A stretch of DNA of 64,000 nt from Rhyzopertha dominica (taxonomy: Eukaryota; Arthropoda; Insecta; Coleoptera; Bostrichidae). Below, one piece after another: positions 22,940 to 35,572 of this stretch (position 1 is its first letter; every line of letters starts with the position of its first letter). The stretch lies in assembly GCA_025024175.1 (NCBI GenBank), contig QCXZ01000042.1, positions 9,813,501 through 9,877,500 on the forward strand. Direction: 5' to 3'. The position numbers were made by a program, and so were the translations under genes. Under the pieces are notes generated by a model. The model was not told the DNA's origin and did not search any database. It worked only from the letters and a program-made list of their open reading frames with translations.

Positions 22940-23640
22940 TTTACACGTTTATATTAGTTAGATAAACGTTTATAAAACAACCGCACTTGTTTCAGACATT
23001 GTCACAACGTTTATAGAATGTTTAAAGACGTAGAAAGGCGCATCTTTACAAATTATTTTAGTCTTATACAGTATTGTGTAGTGGCTTTAATAGGATTTGT
23101 AGCACAGTTTTATAAATAGCTGCTGAGGTGTTATAAAAATTATTATATATTAGTTATATAATAGTTTTATAGCAGACTGTTTATGAATCTCAATTTATAA
23201 TAAAATTCCTTTATAAACATAACATCTATAAAAACATAATTTTTAGTTTGTTTTACTCAATGGCGACCATACATGTGATTAAAATTCAGACAATAATATG
23301 ATGGCTTCTGTTTATAAAACACATTTGGCTTAGAAGAATTACCTATACAACAAAATTGTTTTTACGTGGTCAAATCAAGGCTTAATAAAATAGTTTTTTA
23401 GTTGTTAACAAGAGTGATGAGTAGCAGCATATTTCTAAACTCTTTATAAAATAATGTGCCCCCGCTGGAAAAATTGTTCTTAAGTTTTGCAAACCTTTAT
23501 AAAATGAGTATAAAACGATCCTTAACACCGTTTCATAATTTTACTGTGAAAACTTTCTTAACACTAAACNATATAACAATTTAATGNATTGAAGCTGAAT
23601 ACTCGCAANGGAAAACCTTATAAAACTACAAAACAAAATA
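22940..23640. repeat. Cluster of TTTATAAA-type motifs
   Basis: Versions of TTTATA(A/G)A occur about fourteen times in 700 bp (for example near 22950, 22970, 23009, 23112, 23166, 23211, 23311, 23441, 23495 and 23618), spaced irregularly. Long flanks around each copy are not alike, so this is a motif cluster and not a clear tandem array. Confidence 0.5.
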
Positions 23641-24720
23641 GGTTCGGGGAACAATAATAAACAACATATACGCTTTATTCAATAGGATTCGCTAGCACAA
23701 ACTTTTATTACGTCAAAAATTAGCTATTCAACGAGGCAAAGACAGATTCAAGAGTACTATACAAGATGGGGTCCCAGCTAAGCAAAGAAATAGAGTTGGG
23801 TTCGGTTAAACGAACGAAAAAGAGCGCCACGTGATTTAAATCACCGACTTGTATAAATAAAACGAAAACGCATAAAAAAAACATGAAAGGTGAATCTTCA
23901 GAAATAGTGACCTCGAAAATAAACTGAATGTAATTCAGAAATTTATTAGCTTATCAAGACGGTATTATAATATTAACAAAAAAAATGAATACAAAAGAAT
24001 ACGCCTCAGAAGATACCAAACAGTAAATTCAATAATTTAGGTCTGTAATATCAAAATTAAAGTGCACAAATTCCTAGATATTAATAATTAAGCCGCGTCG
24101 AAATCATGGCCATGAAACTCGTCTAGGCTGTACATAAACACTACTAGTAATAATAAAGTAATTCTAAATAATAAGGGATTTCGATGAACGCTAATAGGTA
24201 TTTAACTTTAAATAAGGTTTTNCCGCAATCTTGCGAGATTTACGTTAAAACGAGATTATTAATTCAATAAACAAGATAAAGTAAAAGATCTGGCCTGCTG
24301 TTGAAGCTGATGTTCCAACCCTTGGTCTGATGATCGGCTGAGGGATCCCAACGGCTGATAAGATTGCACCTGAGCTCTTCTACTGACAGGAACTAACACG
24401 AAAGAAAAACAATCCCATGAAAGCTGGAATTTTCCTTAATAGGTTCTTGAACCTGACGAGCTTAGATTATAACGCCAAGTACAGAAACCCTGAAGATACA
24501 CAACGTAGATACAATAGTGTATGATCGAAAATTATTCAAAAACTAGCACCTACCTTCCGAAGAAAGGTTTCAGCTAAGATGAAGCTTGTCAGCTGATAAA
24601 TAGCTTCTGGAATAATCAGCGAATGGTTAGGTGCAGAATCCCAGTTTTTCTGGCTGTATAATATCTTCACCGAAAAGAAAACAAAACGGCAACGTGAAGA
24701 ATGCTACACTATAGGAAAGC
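23640..24720. other. A/C-rich unresolved sequence
   Basis: Composition shifts to A- and C-rich on the plus strand, as seen in some retrotransposon leader regions, but I find no paired long terminal repeat or protein match. No gene is supported. Confidence 0.35.
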
Positions 24721-24839
24721 AGGAAAAAAATCCGGCACTATATCGATGAAATGTGAATTCCAGAGCTTCATTTGCATCCCAGAGCACCACACACAGTTTC
24801 TTCTGATTGAATTATATTCGAAATATACGCAGTCAAGAG

Positions 24840-25400
24840 CCAGATAAAGATAGCAAGGGCGCGGATAAGAAAGCGCTTCAGAACGTCGGGCGGCCATACG
24901 TAAAAATTCTAAAAATTCCCCAACGAAAATTTAAACTAACACTTTATGTAACTGCATCAGATTTAATTTATTTTCTAATACACAAAACAGTGAGTGCAAA
25001 ATGCGAGTTTACAACAAATATATTTAAATCCTGCCACAACACTACTGCTCTGTCATATTTCAATATCCCAGAAACCTCATCATTTTTCTATTTGCCAATG
25101 CGTCCTCGCGTATACGTGTTGCTTTAGGTAACACAAGATCCAACGGTGCTTGTATGGCTGTAGGGCGTCAACCGCAGAGCCCGATCCGTCTTTGCGTAGA
25201 GGATTGGTGACACGTTTCACCTGGTTTCGTATTCTGACTGTTTGATCTTGGAAAGCCGCATGGAATCCGCCGCTCGACCGCGAGCATTTCCTTGGAAGTG
25301 GATGCACGATGCTCGTTAGCGTCGGTGCTATCTGATTAATTGATGTTCGAGTAACAGCATGTTTGCTTTGCCTATCAGTGGAGTGTGTGTACGTGGCATT
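24840..25400. other. GC-elevated island with short ORFs
   Basis: A 75-codon minus-strand frame (25080-25307) and a 106-codon plus-strand frame (24807-25127) occur at the edges; neither shows a family signature. Confidence 0.25.
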
Positions 25401-25409
25401 GACATGGAA

Positions 25410-26860
25410 GCTGTATGAAATTAGCGCTAAAGAGTTTGATTGCTGATGATGATGTACTAACAGTAGAAGGAGAAGCGTTGGGTTTACAACAAGAAAGACG
25501 TAGTGTTTCCTACACGTAGAATTTTTTCGCTTTATGCTAACTTGTTTCTATGGTAACCGAAGGTAAAACGAAGATATTTATTCCTTTTACATGTGATAAT
25601 TTTTTCTCAAATCCAATGTGGTGCTGCCAGCTTAAAAATTTAAATAACAAGTAGCTCTTCTAGAAAATTGAATGTGGAAAATCCCTTTTGAAATTACGGG
25701 TACTGGAAAGTCGTGGGAGTTACAAATGTGGCTTTCAGATTGAAATCCTTATAGCGTTGAAATGAATTGTTCGATTTTATTTTAGTAAACACGAACATGT
25801 AGAAAACGAGGATGCTATTTAAAGATTTTCAGTGGACTATAGTAACACCATCTTTAATTTTGAGAAAAAACGCATCGCATACGACAGCAAATAATTTTTC
25901 AACGATTTTACCCGGATTTTACATATCTTCTAACTTAACGCGTTCAAAAATTAATATAAGGAATGAAAACGTTGTGTAAATGTGTGAGTAATGCTTGCGA
26001 TTGAAATTGAACATTTACACAAATCTAATAATTGTTCTTTCTTGCAATATATATATCTAATTTATACTATATCCATTTGTAAAGAATTAGCACTTACCTA
26101 TTGAAGGTAGTAGGTAGTGAAATAGAAAGCTGGTGTAGTACACGTACCGAAGACAGAGCTAGCTGTAATATACTTATGCACGTTAACACCTTCATTAACA
26201 GAATCTATATGAGGTTGTAATCTACTTACTAAACTTTTTCCTTCCTGTAACTTCCGGTTTAACTGGAACTACTGTCGACTAGTTTATTATAAAAGGAATC
26301 CACGTATATTCTTAGCTTTGTTGCTTGTACATTGGAATATAAACATACTTTGTATATTGTCTTATACCTAGGTCTAAGCGTTTTTGATATATTTAACCTT
26401 AAACAATAGAAACTTAACCTCGAGCAGGACAAACTTCAGAATTGCATATGTTTAGATTAGAAGTCTAACATTTAATTCTGTATCAAACTGTATTAAAGTT
26501 ACATATAGACGTTGCAGGCAATTATCAAATCAAACTATCTTACTTAGTCAGCTATTTTTATAGTTTACATAGTTACCATGGAAAAACAATTAATCAAATA
26601 GTAGTTAAACATGTCAGTAGTAAGCCTAACTTGTCTTACATTTAACTACCTTGTAACTGGGATTGTGCTGTCGGAAAAAGCTAAGTTAGGAAGATTGAAA
26701 CATAGAAACACACATTCAATACGAAAGAATTTTTTATATTAAATTTAGAGGTCTCCGTCTAAGTTAACAGACCGCCAATGACGTCACCAAGGGGCAAATT
26801 CTTCACGTGGCAGCATATTGGATAAAATAACATTAAATACATACTATGTATCGCACAAAA
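25410..26860. other. No gene recognised, AT-rich
   Basis: I see no supported ORF, transposon end or RNA gene. Confidence 0.5.
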
Positions 26861-26873
26861 AGTAACAATAATA

Positions 26874-27000
26874 CGAAACTGTAATGTTGCTACTTGTAAA
26901 AACCACTATAAAATGAAAGAAGCCGCTTATATTAGGCTTTATACTTTTCCAAAATGACGATAGAATGAAATTATTAGGAATCAGATTTAAAAAAAATCGG
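26874..27000 (+). pseudogene. THAP zinc-finger-like fragment
   Basis: The plus strand reads RNCNVATCKNHYKMK and then LYTFPK, matching the start of a THAP domain (CxxxxC, then an aromatic before FP). After a one-base frame change it continues NDDRMKLLGIRFKKNR, like the helix after the FP motif. The later Cys and His of the C2CH finger are not visible. THAP domains occur in P-element-type transposases and in host proteins derived from them. The frame break suggests a dead fragment. Confidence 0.5.
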
Positions 27001-27009
27001 GGTCGCGAA

Positions 27010-27590
27010 TCTTAAGCATGGTAGAAAGTTTGACCAATCGCTAGTTAAACTATTCCCATTATCAACTAGTTATTGGAAAAATATAGGTATGTATATACCC
27101 ATTTCCACCCATGTAATGTACTACATTTTGATTATCTGTACCGGTATTCTACCTTAAGTACAGTCGATAATAATAAGGTGATATAAATATATGAATGCGC
27201 AGCAGGAGAATGATCGAATGAAAAAAAAAATAAACTGAACCATCAAAAGCGAATTTTCTTTAAATATCTTTTGAATATTTTCTGTAAATCCGTTTAGTAT
27301 AGAACACATTTCGTTTACCTGAGATAAAGTTGCAATGAAATTTTCGAAATACAGATATTTAGCCAGAAACCGCCGTCTTTAATATAAAGCGCATGCACAC
27401 ACACACATGCTAACACAAAATTTTTGTATATCACAAAGTATGTCATTTCCTTGTTTTTAGTATTTTTATATTATACTATTGCCTAACACAATTGTGTTTT
27501 TAATAGATAATAGATAATAGAATCGACATTATTCCGTTTGGTTTATTGGTTTATATTGAACTAATATGTTAAACATAGAAGCCAGATACT
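27010..27590. other. No gene recognised; short CA tract
   Basis: AT-rich sequence with a short (CA)n tract near 27396-27406 and a (TAGATAA)-type run near 27506-27520. Confidence 0.5.
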
Positions 27591-27599
27591 TTTGCATTT

Positions 27600-28000
27600 C
27601 AAATTAACCTGCTTACCAGAAATTCCAATGCATTTAGAGTATCTATATTTATAAATTCCATATTCCCATATGCCAGTAACCCTTTCTTGTACTCTTAAAA
27701 TTCGTGAACAGCGGACCGTATGCTCCAACGTAAACAGGACATCAGTTTGACTGATGGCCTCCATACGTACCAGGTACCATTGTCGTCCCGACCAGATTAA
27801 AAAACATGATTTATGCAAATCTTATAATTCCCTTTTTTTCGGTAATGCTCCTCATCGGCCTTTATGCGCAGTTTCATTAATCTTTTTTTAATGTTCCGCG
27901 ACCCAAAGCCCTTGACAGGGTCTTTACTGGGGACCGCCAACCGCACCCCTAATTAATTCTAGAGAATACCCTTCATGACGTTAGCGTATGCTGTAGCCAT
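27600..28000. other. GC-elevated island
   Basis: A region of more balanced composition; the 85-codon minus-strand frame at 27561-27818 has no recognisable domain. Confidence 0.25.
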
Positions 28001-28009
28001 GATTACCAA

Positions 28010-30290
28010 AACAGGATGTCGATACATATATCAGCAGCATTTATCTTTAAATTACAATTAACTACTTTATAGCTGTATAAAGTTTGAGAGTTAATATAGA
28101 CGTAGTTGCAGTGATCATAATGATCTTGTCAAACTCACTATTGAACGTATAAAAAAGTAAATGCAAAACATAAGCGGAAATTCCATATCCTGCGGTTATA
28201 GCAATGTTCACTGAAAAATTAAATTTACTGCCTAAAGCAACTGCATTCGAAACAAAATGCACAAAACGATTTTATACATCACATAGTCTATGATGAGGCA
28301 CTGAACCAAACATTTTACTCAAACAGAAATCATTTAAACTGGAATATCTCTCATTCCTATTCGGAGCCCTGTTAGTCGAAGTGCTTTGGTTAATTCACAA
28401 AGTCAATAAAGGAGACATTCCTAGCAAATACTGCGCTAATCTATGGAATCCTTGTGTATCATAAGGTCACTGATTATTGCTAATTAATTTGCTGCAGTCT
28501 GTGGGATTCGATTTCGTTTGTGGGGAGTGGAAATAGAATGTAAATCGTAATAAACATTTCTGAATAGTTATAATAGTGTAGTTAGGCGTACAAATTGCTT
28601 CTCTTATGATAGGGCTTTCACTTCTAATGCAAAAGTGCCATATTGAGCAATCATCGCCATAGAAACAGATAAATATTGCTTACTTATGCATATGACATGT
28701 ACCACTGTTTTTTTCCACCAACGTAGAATGATTTAACAATGTTTATTACACGATTTTGTGTACTCCCCAGTAGGTAACCTATAAATAATTGCAAATTTGA
28801 ACTTAGTTTAAGAATTTAGTGTACTTTGTCCTCGTTTAAGTTTGGTGGAGGAGAGGCAACCGTCGCAATTAATATACTTTAAATTTATCCATCAGGACTG
28901 GAATTTTGTCAATATGGTTAAAATCTTCATTCCATTTGATTTTACAGCTTCACATGTAATGTGAATGTTAATATCAGTATGTTAAGTCATGCTATGGTTT
29001 ATAAAAATGGCTGTTGTCATTTGTTATTAGCAAGTATTTGTCGATTTTTTAGCTATTTGTTTCAAAAATTATCTTGTCGTGTTCCTCTTTTATGATCTTG
29101 TTTATGGTGGTATCATTACCTATGTATAATGTATACTGTAAGTAAGTTAAAATTGATAAAATGGAAATAATCTATAACCAAGCGATTAACAAATTAAAAA
29201 TATGTATAAAAACGGCGGACTTCCGGTTACACTGTAATTGGGCACCGTCTTAGCTATTTTAAATCTAACACCCAGTATACTATTCCATTTTTTATATTTA
29301 GTTTGCCGTAAAAATAAATGCAGTTTATCAATGTTACATTTAGTCTCATTCGCACAGTTATCGAGTTGTTTGACATATTTTGGAAGCAGGTATGAAACTG
29401 ACAAGTCAGAGAAGCATATGTATCACGAATGCTGCAGAGGAATAAATTTCATCCATACTACGTTTAAATCGTACAAGCATTGGATGAACTTATACAGCCG
29501 CGTAGTATTCTGCGAATGGTTTCTACGTAAGCTTGAGGTGCAAAACAACCTTTTTGGTTATGTTCTTTTTACCTACGTATCGTTCTTTTACAAAAACGGT
29601 TTCATGCTAATACTATAATAGAGAATCTTGACGGGACAACAATTAGGCAATTAGTTCATAGGGATCCTGCAACCACTAGGGAAGACATGGTGAAACGTAT
29701 TATCCAGTGTCAGTGAAATATATTCATATAATATGTGAATAGTTCATGGGATTGTTTTTCTGCTGCTATTGATTCTGCACTTTGATTCACTTGCGGTATT
29801 ATTTGTTACTTATTGTTTAATGTCAAAAAATCATGGTTTACTACCTACAAGTGTTGTTGCATATCTTACGAATCAGTCATCGATGATGTGCTGTTTTATG
29901 GGATATCGAAACAGAGAGTTAGTTCCAAACTTTCAAGGTGATAAAAGCATTGCTCATACAGAATGGAAGCAAGTGCTATGGATTGCCGTCTACTTCCCAA
30001 GGAAGCAATTAATTATTCGTTTTTATTAAAAAAAATAGTTGTTTTATTTTCATTAGTCGTTGTCTTACATACCCTTTACATGATACTAGTACTAGAAAGT
30101 TTGTTGACGTTGATAGGTTGCAATTTGCTATATCCTAGTAGATAGCTATCCTTCAACTGTTACCCTACTGTACGATTCAGTTCCGTCTCTCTTTCTCAGT
30201 TGCCTTGCTCTCTCATATCTGTGCGTGATTATAATTGCTCTTTGTATAGTTCCGGTTTGATTTTTTAAGCTCAGCTTCTCTACTGATTAT
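28010..30290. other. No gene recognised
   Basis: It holds a 126-codon plus-strand frame (29238-29618) and an overlapping 72-codon minus-strand frame (29186-29404), neither with a known domain; both are rich in hydrophobic and AT-codon residues as expected from chance in this composition. The phrase ACTTCCGGTT occurs here (29219) and at 26250, possibly part of a dispersed repeat. Confidence 0.4.
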
Positions 30291-30299
30291 TAACTGTGA

Positions 30300-30670
30300 A
30301 CCTCTTTTTTCAGGTAAGAGCTTTCCGTCAACATGCCTGCATAATTGGACTCAACGCTGTCGAACGGTACGTAGATTGAATTAGGCCGGCACCATGTGCG
30401 CAAAAGTGTTAATCATCAGTTTTAATCGAAATTCCAGACCCGTCTTTTCCGTTCGGACGTTTAATATTCACGGCGCACTGGCATAAAGGACAGATCTTTA
30501 TTATCCACTCAGCTTATGTTTAGCGCGCTATTAGGGATAAATGGACGTCCAGGCGGGATGTAATTTTACGGGATGGCCAATAATTGCTTGGAAATTTAAG
30601 CGGTTGGCAAAAGAACGTGTTTGGAAAATCTGTTTGAAGCTTGCAGCTAAAGGAGGGATGTACAATGCTG
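30300..30670. other. GC-elevated island, possible conserved non-coding element
   Basis: Balanced composition, with no ORF that looks coding. Confidence 0.3.
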
Positions 30671-30889
30671 ATACTTTAAAAATTGTAAGTAATGTATTAA
30701 ATTTTGTGGAATGATATCTTAGCACGTATTTTTAAAATAACAGCCATATTGGGATGAAATATATTCATTTTAAACATACGAAACCTTATTGTGATGTTTG
30801 GCATATGTTGCTTGGATTATCCTGTAAGAAAAATGAAATAGTACAGTGTAGTGCTTTTGAAACAGATGTACGAACACTAGATTCACATT

Positions 30890-31210
30890 ACTTCTAGAAC
30901 AAATGGGAAACTCCCGAACGATTACATTTTGTTTAAACTTCGCGAAACCTCCTCCCTTGCATTGAGATTTCGCAGACGCTACTTACTTCGCCATCCGAAA
31001 TTTATGGCCAACGTATTCCACCAACTTTTTGTCCAATTTCTTTTTGCTGAACTTATGGCTTTCGTTTTTCCCGATATTCGAATTTAAAAGCCATAATTCA
31101 AGCTCCAGACCAAACAAACAGCGCGTCCGCGCTCCTCCTGAATTCGCAAGTACCTCGGCTGCTGTCGGTTGGGGGAATGCTGGAAGATGAGTTGCATTAA
31201 TACATGAAGC
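30890..31210. other. GC-elevated island, possible conserved non-coding element
   Basis: A second island about 250 bp after the previous one, also without a coding signature. Confidence 0.3.
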
Positions 31211-31219
31211 GGCCTACAG

Positions 31220-32120
31220 ATGTCTTAATGTAATTTTTTAAAGTGGATTATTAGCAGTCCGGGAATGGTGTCTGAAACGTATTTATTTGTTGTTGGTTTC
31301 GGCATAAAACAAATTTTGAGCAAGCTATAAGGGTAACTAAGTCCCTGGATATCAAATCCTTATGTACTAGCTCTATTACGTAAGATAAGCAAACATCTCG
31401 TCTTCCGAAGAATGTTGGTAACTAACCAAAACAAGGGTTTCAACAAAACTCAGTATATATATTGTTACCTCCTTCTCTGACTTCAAGATGATTTTCTTAT
31501 CTTTTAGCACGCAAAGAGAAGCATACTATATGACTGATGATTATTTCAGAAGTCGTCAAAGGCTTTTTTTGCATAACATTTCAACGCTTCTCAAAAATTT
31601 ACTAGATGAAAAGTCCATTAAAAATGCTATTTTTAAACGTGTATGTGCTTGTTATTTAGCCAATAAGCACCACAGTTTTAAGAAAAAGACTTCCTTTTAA
31701 TCAAAGTTGTACTGAATTCGATGTACGGTAGTTGAAAATTTGTCCTCGTATTGAAGGCTTACTCTTATCAATAAATAAGAAGGCTTTTATTCGCTATAAC
31801 GAGCCAAATAGAATTTCGATAAAAAGTAAGCAAAGAATCACATGTCTTTTATGTGCCGTCTTCATCTTTTAACAAACCGAAAGTGACTTGATGGTTTTAA
31901 TTTAAAAACGTGTTATACTAGTTAAAGTACAGACAGAATTTTCTGGTGTTAGATAAAAAGCTTTCATCCTGATCAACCCAAGGAAGGGATCTCTGTCCAG
32001 AAACCAAGGACTGTAAAAACCAAAAGATTCTCAAACTAATCTGAAACGTTACATTCAATATAAAACATAAAACTATTTTACTTTAATAGAACAATATGGT
32101 CCAGGTACATTCCTTTATTG
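31220..32120. other. No gene recognised
   Basis: AT-rich sequence; the 70-codon frame at 31488-31700 has no known motif. Confidence 0.5.
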
Positions 32121-32129
32121 AGAAACTAG

Positions 32130-32163
32130 TACCGGTTTCGGATCGTCAACAAACCATCTTCAG
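32130..32163 (-). ncRNA. Hammerhead-ribozyme-like motif, no PLE protein nearby
   Basis: Minus strand: intact box CTGAAGA, one extra T, stem II GGTTTG / CGATCC with a U-U mismatch and a G-U pair around loop TTGA, then GAA, palindrome ACCGGT and A at the cleavage position. Stem I can form a CUA/UAG core after one mismatch. The same box and stem III as the motif at 13982, with a different stem II. Confidence 0.55.
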
Positions 32164-32169
32164 TTAGAC

Positions 32170-32870
32170 TACCTATGGTTTATATTAGACTGTCATATAT
32201 TTGATTCATTTATTACTTACAATGTTTAAAGCACAAAGATTTTTTTCTATGTACAAGATTGTGGTCAATTAAGTAAGAAATACTGCCAAAAATTTATAAA
32301 AAAATACACCCGTAAAACCACAATTTTTTTTATATTCTCATAGTTTAGGACAATTATTTTAAATAACTTATATATTTATTAAATGCGGAGCACCTTATCA
32401 AGAATATCAGTCTTGCTTTGCGTGTAAAATGCATCTAGACAATGAAGGTTAAACAAAGTATATATTTTTTGTTTTCTTGACGAAACTGTTTTTTTTTTCA
32501 AAAGGGAAACATAAATGTGCTTAGCAATATGATTTAGTAGCGGTGACAAAAAAACATGGATCGTTTTATTTGTAGAAGGAAAAACGTTTTGCGAAAAGTA
32601 AAAATTGAGATGCGAGTTAAACATTTTGTTCCAAAAACTATCAGATTATCACAACATAGACGCCAAGCTATTTTAAATATGGTTATCCGAAATATTATTA
32701 CCACCGCTTTACAACTTAAGAGCTTATTCATAGACAATGCAACCAAAAGAAACATTTTTTTAATTAGCTAAGGAAGAGACACTTAATTCTAGTGACACTG
32801 ATGCAGGAGAAAGAATCATTAAATATAAGTCAATCAATGGTTGTTTCTTCGCCTATTTGTCTATTTTAAT
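32170..32870. other. No gene recognised
   Basis: Overlapping AT-rich frames on both strands (32379-32624, 32534-32755, 32556-32771) have no recognisable features. Confidence 0.45.
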
Positions 32871-32894
32871 TGTTTTATTGTATCCATACTCGCC

Positions 32895-32945
32895 TGGCTG
32901 GGATTCGAATTGGGCTGCCACGGTGGTGAATAGCACGCCGGATTA
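32895..32945 (-). repeat. tRNA-derived SINE-like fragment (B box)
   Basis: The minus strand contains ATTCGAATCCC, close to the RNA polymerase III B box, preceded by a GC-rich stretch typical of a SINE head. The A box is not visible, so it is probably truncated. Confidence 0.35.
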
Positions 32946-33297
32946 AAATTTATTGTCGCCTTAAAATTGGCCTAATACCCGTAATACAAAATTATTTTGT
33001 ACTGGATTTGCGTGTGTATGTTACAAAGAAACAGTTTACATCAGCTATTATATTGAATCACTTAATTGTTGTAAAAAATCGCACCTATTAATATAGCTAG
33101 TACTATATGCTGAAGATAAATAATTCAACATTCACCCCTAACTTCCCCTAACCTATTCGGCGGTCAACGATGATGAGGATGAAAATAAAATGCGATTATT
33201 GCCTGGCAGACCGTATGATACACACAGTACCTACTGGGATTTCACCTACTAGTAGATATAGTTCCAACTGTAACCAATGAGAGCGCGCGTTTTCTCT

Positions 33298-33358
33298 TGC
33301 CGGGTTTAACGCTGAGGATCGGTGGATATGCTGCCCGGACTGAGCCACCACGAGCTAT
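33298..33358 (-). repeat. tRNA-derived SINE-like head (A and B boxes)
   Basis: The minus strand has GTGGCTCAGTCCGG (A-box-like, 33348-33335) and GCGTTAAACCCGG (B-box-like, 33312-33300) about 36 bases apart, suitable spacing for an internal polymerase III promoter. It lies about 400 bp from a second SINE-like fragment in the same orientation. No tail or target duplication is evident. Confidence 0.4.
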
Positions 33359-33529
33359 TCTGAATTTAAGATTAAAACCACTCAGTTTTTGTAAATAATT
33401 GTTGGTCCTGGGCTGGTAAGTATTGCTTACCGTTTTTTTTCTAGCTGCTGCTTTCCTGTAGGTGCGTAAATAAATTAATTTACCTACACCTAGTTTTAAT
33501 TAACGGGAATGCTACATTTTTTAAAGCAA

Positions 33530-33900
33530 AATACGTCTCCTAGTGTATGCATCTGATGGGTAAAGGTATATGTTGAAAAACTTTCCACTCGGACGACCGC
33601 GATGTCTAATACATAAAGCTTCCCTTCCTTTCATTCGCACGCATAGATCGCAAAGGTGCCCTTGCAATTTATAACGACAGTCAATTTCCACCCTTGCTTT
33701 ATTCCACGTGACCCGGTTCCGCTTCAAGAGTCACAGATAAACGGAAAGGTAATACAGTTTACGCAGCCGCTTCTCCGGATAAATTATTAGAGGGAGCCCG
33801 AACGTTTGGGCGCAATCGGCGTTTTGTGGGGATTCCCCAAAACGCTGGCAATTTTCGGATAACGTTGGACCTCTTAGGATAATCCCAGCATTCTTGACCC
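33530..33900. other. GC-elevated island, possible conserved non-coding element
   Basis: Balanced composition; the 68-codon minus-strand frame (33521-33727) is not recognised. Confidence 0.3.
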
Positions 33901-33909
33901 ACCGTGTTT

Positions 33910-34985
33910 GATCTATTGATTTGGCTTTATCGAACCAATAAATGATCTAACAATCATGTTTTGAAGATTTTGTAGAAAATTAGTTAAAAACAACGACTTA
34001 AGATGTCAATACAGAAAGTAAAGTCGTTGTATTGTTGCTAGATTGAAAGATTACATCGGCGATAAGTTTTTGTTCAACAGTGAGCTATTTATGATACGTG
34101 GTGTACATCTTTACATTTTTAAATGTGTCAGTAATTTAAATTATTCGCTAATAAGAGTAAGATGGGTGCTCGTAGTACATTTAGTACTCCAAACAGCATG
34201 ATAATGAAATTGAGTTTACAGAAATAAAGACAAAATAGGTAGGTATCTGTGCTATTTATTTCCAGCAATCCATAATTTGCACTTTGATTGTTGCTACTGC
34301 TACATTGGCAAAGTAAAGATGCCTTTCCGGAAAAAAATTACGCTCCCTCAGAATGCAGTCCTTTTGTAGTAATTTTGATGCATTTATTTATTCAGTTTCT
34401 GTTATTTTTGGAACATTTATTTATAAAATAAGAAGAGAGCACAAGGGGACAGAAGTTTCATTTTTTCTTGGTGGGAAAGTAAGCAACGAACGGAATCACT
34501 ATCGGTATGCATTCCGTGTACTGATAGAATTTGTCCTTGTCCTCACTGTAAATTTTCATGTCGTTTAGGCTTGGTTTCTTGGAGTTGTCGTCATTTTTAT
34601 CTTCCATCTCATTTTCCTCTCGGACTCAGGAATGGTATAATCAGAGGTGTTTTGCCTAGATACATCCAAAGATCGAGGTCATCACCATCCAAGTCATCTT
34701 CATCTGAAACCAACTTTTTTTATAGGCTTGTTACCTTCTCTGCGTCACTTTTGCTTATTCTGACAGGAATTTGACAGTTCGCTTAATTTCAATTATAAAA
34801 CTACTGGCGTTGAATCAAGCTACGACATAGCGAAGTACCAATTTAGCGGTGGAATATAATAGCATTCCTGTATGTCCTTTAATGTAGGTATGTAATATGA
34901 ATTGTTGACATTTGGNAAGCCAAACCCAAGCATATGATACTTGGTGTCAGGTTTTAATGTTGGAACTTCTGTATCTAGTCTGGTA
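33910..34985. other. No gene recognised
   Basis: Short frames at 34353-34568 and 34571-34774 show no domain. On the minus strand 34740-34600 encodes an acidic run (DEDDLDGDDLD), too short to classify. Confidence 0.4.
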
Positions 34986-35035
34986 TATTGCATCATTCGT
35001 TCCATACGTTGTTATTGCTAGTTTGTTGTGACAAG

Positions 35036-35293
35036 ATGGAAGGATACTTCAAACCCCCAAATAGTTTTAGTTTTGATGGTAATGTTGCGGAGAAATGGCG
35101 AAACTTCTCTCAGAGATTTGACTTGTTTTTGGAGACGACGAATCTGAATGGTAAACTTGAATCAAAAAAGATGGCGGTGTTTCTAAGTTTGATTGGGGAT
35201 GAAGCTCTAGATTTGTTTAATACCTTTAAATTCGTTGAAGGTGGAGATCTAAAAAGAAATTTAACGACTGCTGTGCACCAAAGTAAAACGTAA
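35036..35293 (+). pseudogene. Ty3/gypsy gag fragment
   Basis: The frame from the ATG at 35036 reads MEGYFKPPNSFSFDGN, then KWRNFSQRFDLFLETT, then KKMAVFLSLIGDEALDLFN. This is the start of the capsid-like gag protein of Ty3/gypsy elements (PPxxFSFxGN, W, QRFxLFL, LLxxxGxEALxxFN). It breaks off at 35293, far short of the zinc knuckle. The protein would normally package the element RNA. The downstream protease-end and RT remnants probably belong to the same copy. Confidence 0.8.
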
Positions 35294-35299
35294 CATTTG

Positions 35300-35572
35300 A
35301 GACATTTGTAGTTAATGGCATTGTTCAGAAAGAACTATGAAAACTGCGACTCATTTCTAAGGTTACTTTACCATTTAAAGTTAAAGAGAAAATTGCTGAA
35401 GTTAATTTCACAATAGTCAGTGTTAAAAACCAATTTCCATTATTGGGTCTTCAAGCTTGTCTAGATTTAAATGTAATCTAGAGAATTCATCATTTAGAAA
35501 ACCCTGAATTCAAGTCTTTTGATGAATTTGTAAAAAATTACACTGAAGTTTTTTTGAAGCAAGCATCATATT
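35300..35572 (+). pseudogene. Ty3/gypsy protease C-terminus and protease-RT linker, decayed
   Basis: The plus strand encodes VNFTIVSVKNQFPLLGLQACL, then DLNVI, a stop and RIHHLENPEF. This matches the end of a retropepsin (ILGLxxC) and the linker to reverse transcriptase. The rest of gag and the active-site half of the protease are missing, so a large internal deletion brought this piece close to the gag start. Several stops are present. Confidence 0.6.

Noticed and set aside
29238..29618. 126-codon plus-strand frame as a real gene
   Set aside because: The composition is what AT-rich DNA gives by chance, there is no domain or splice support, and a minus-strand frame overlaps it.
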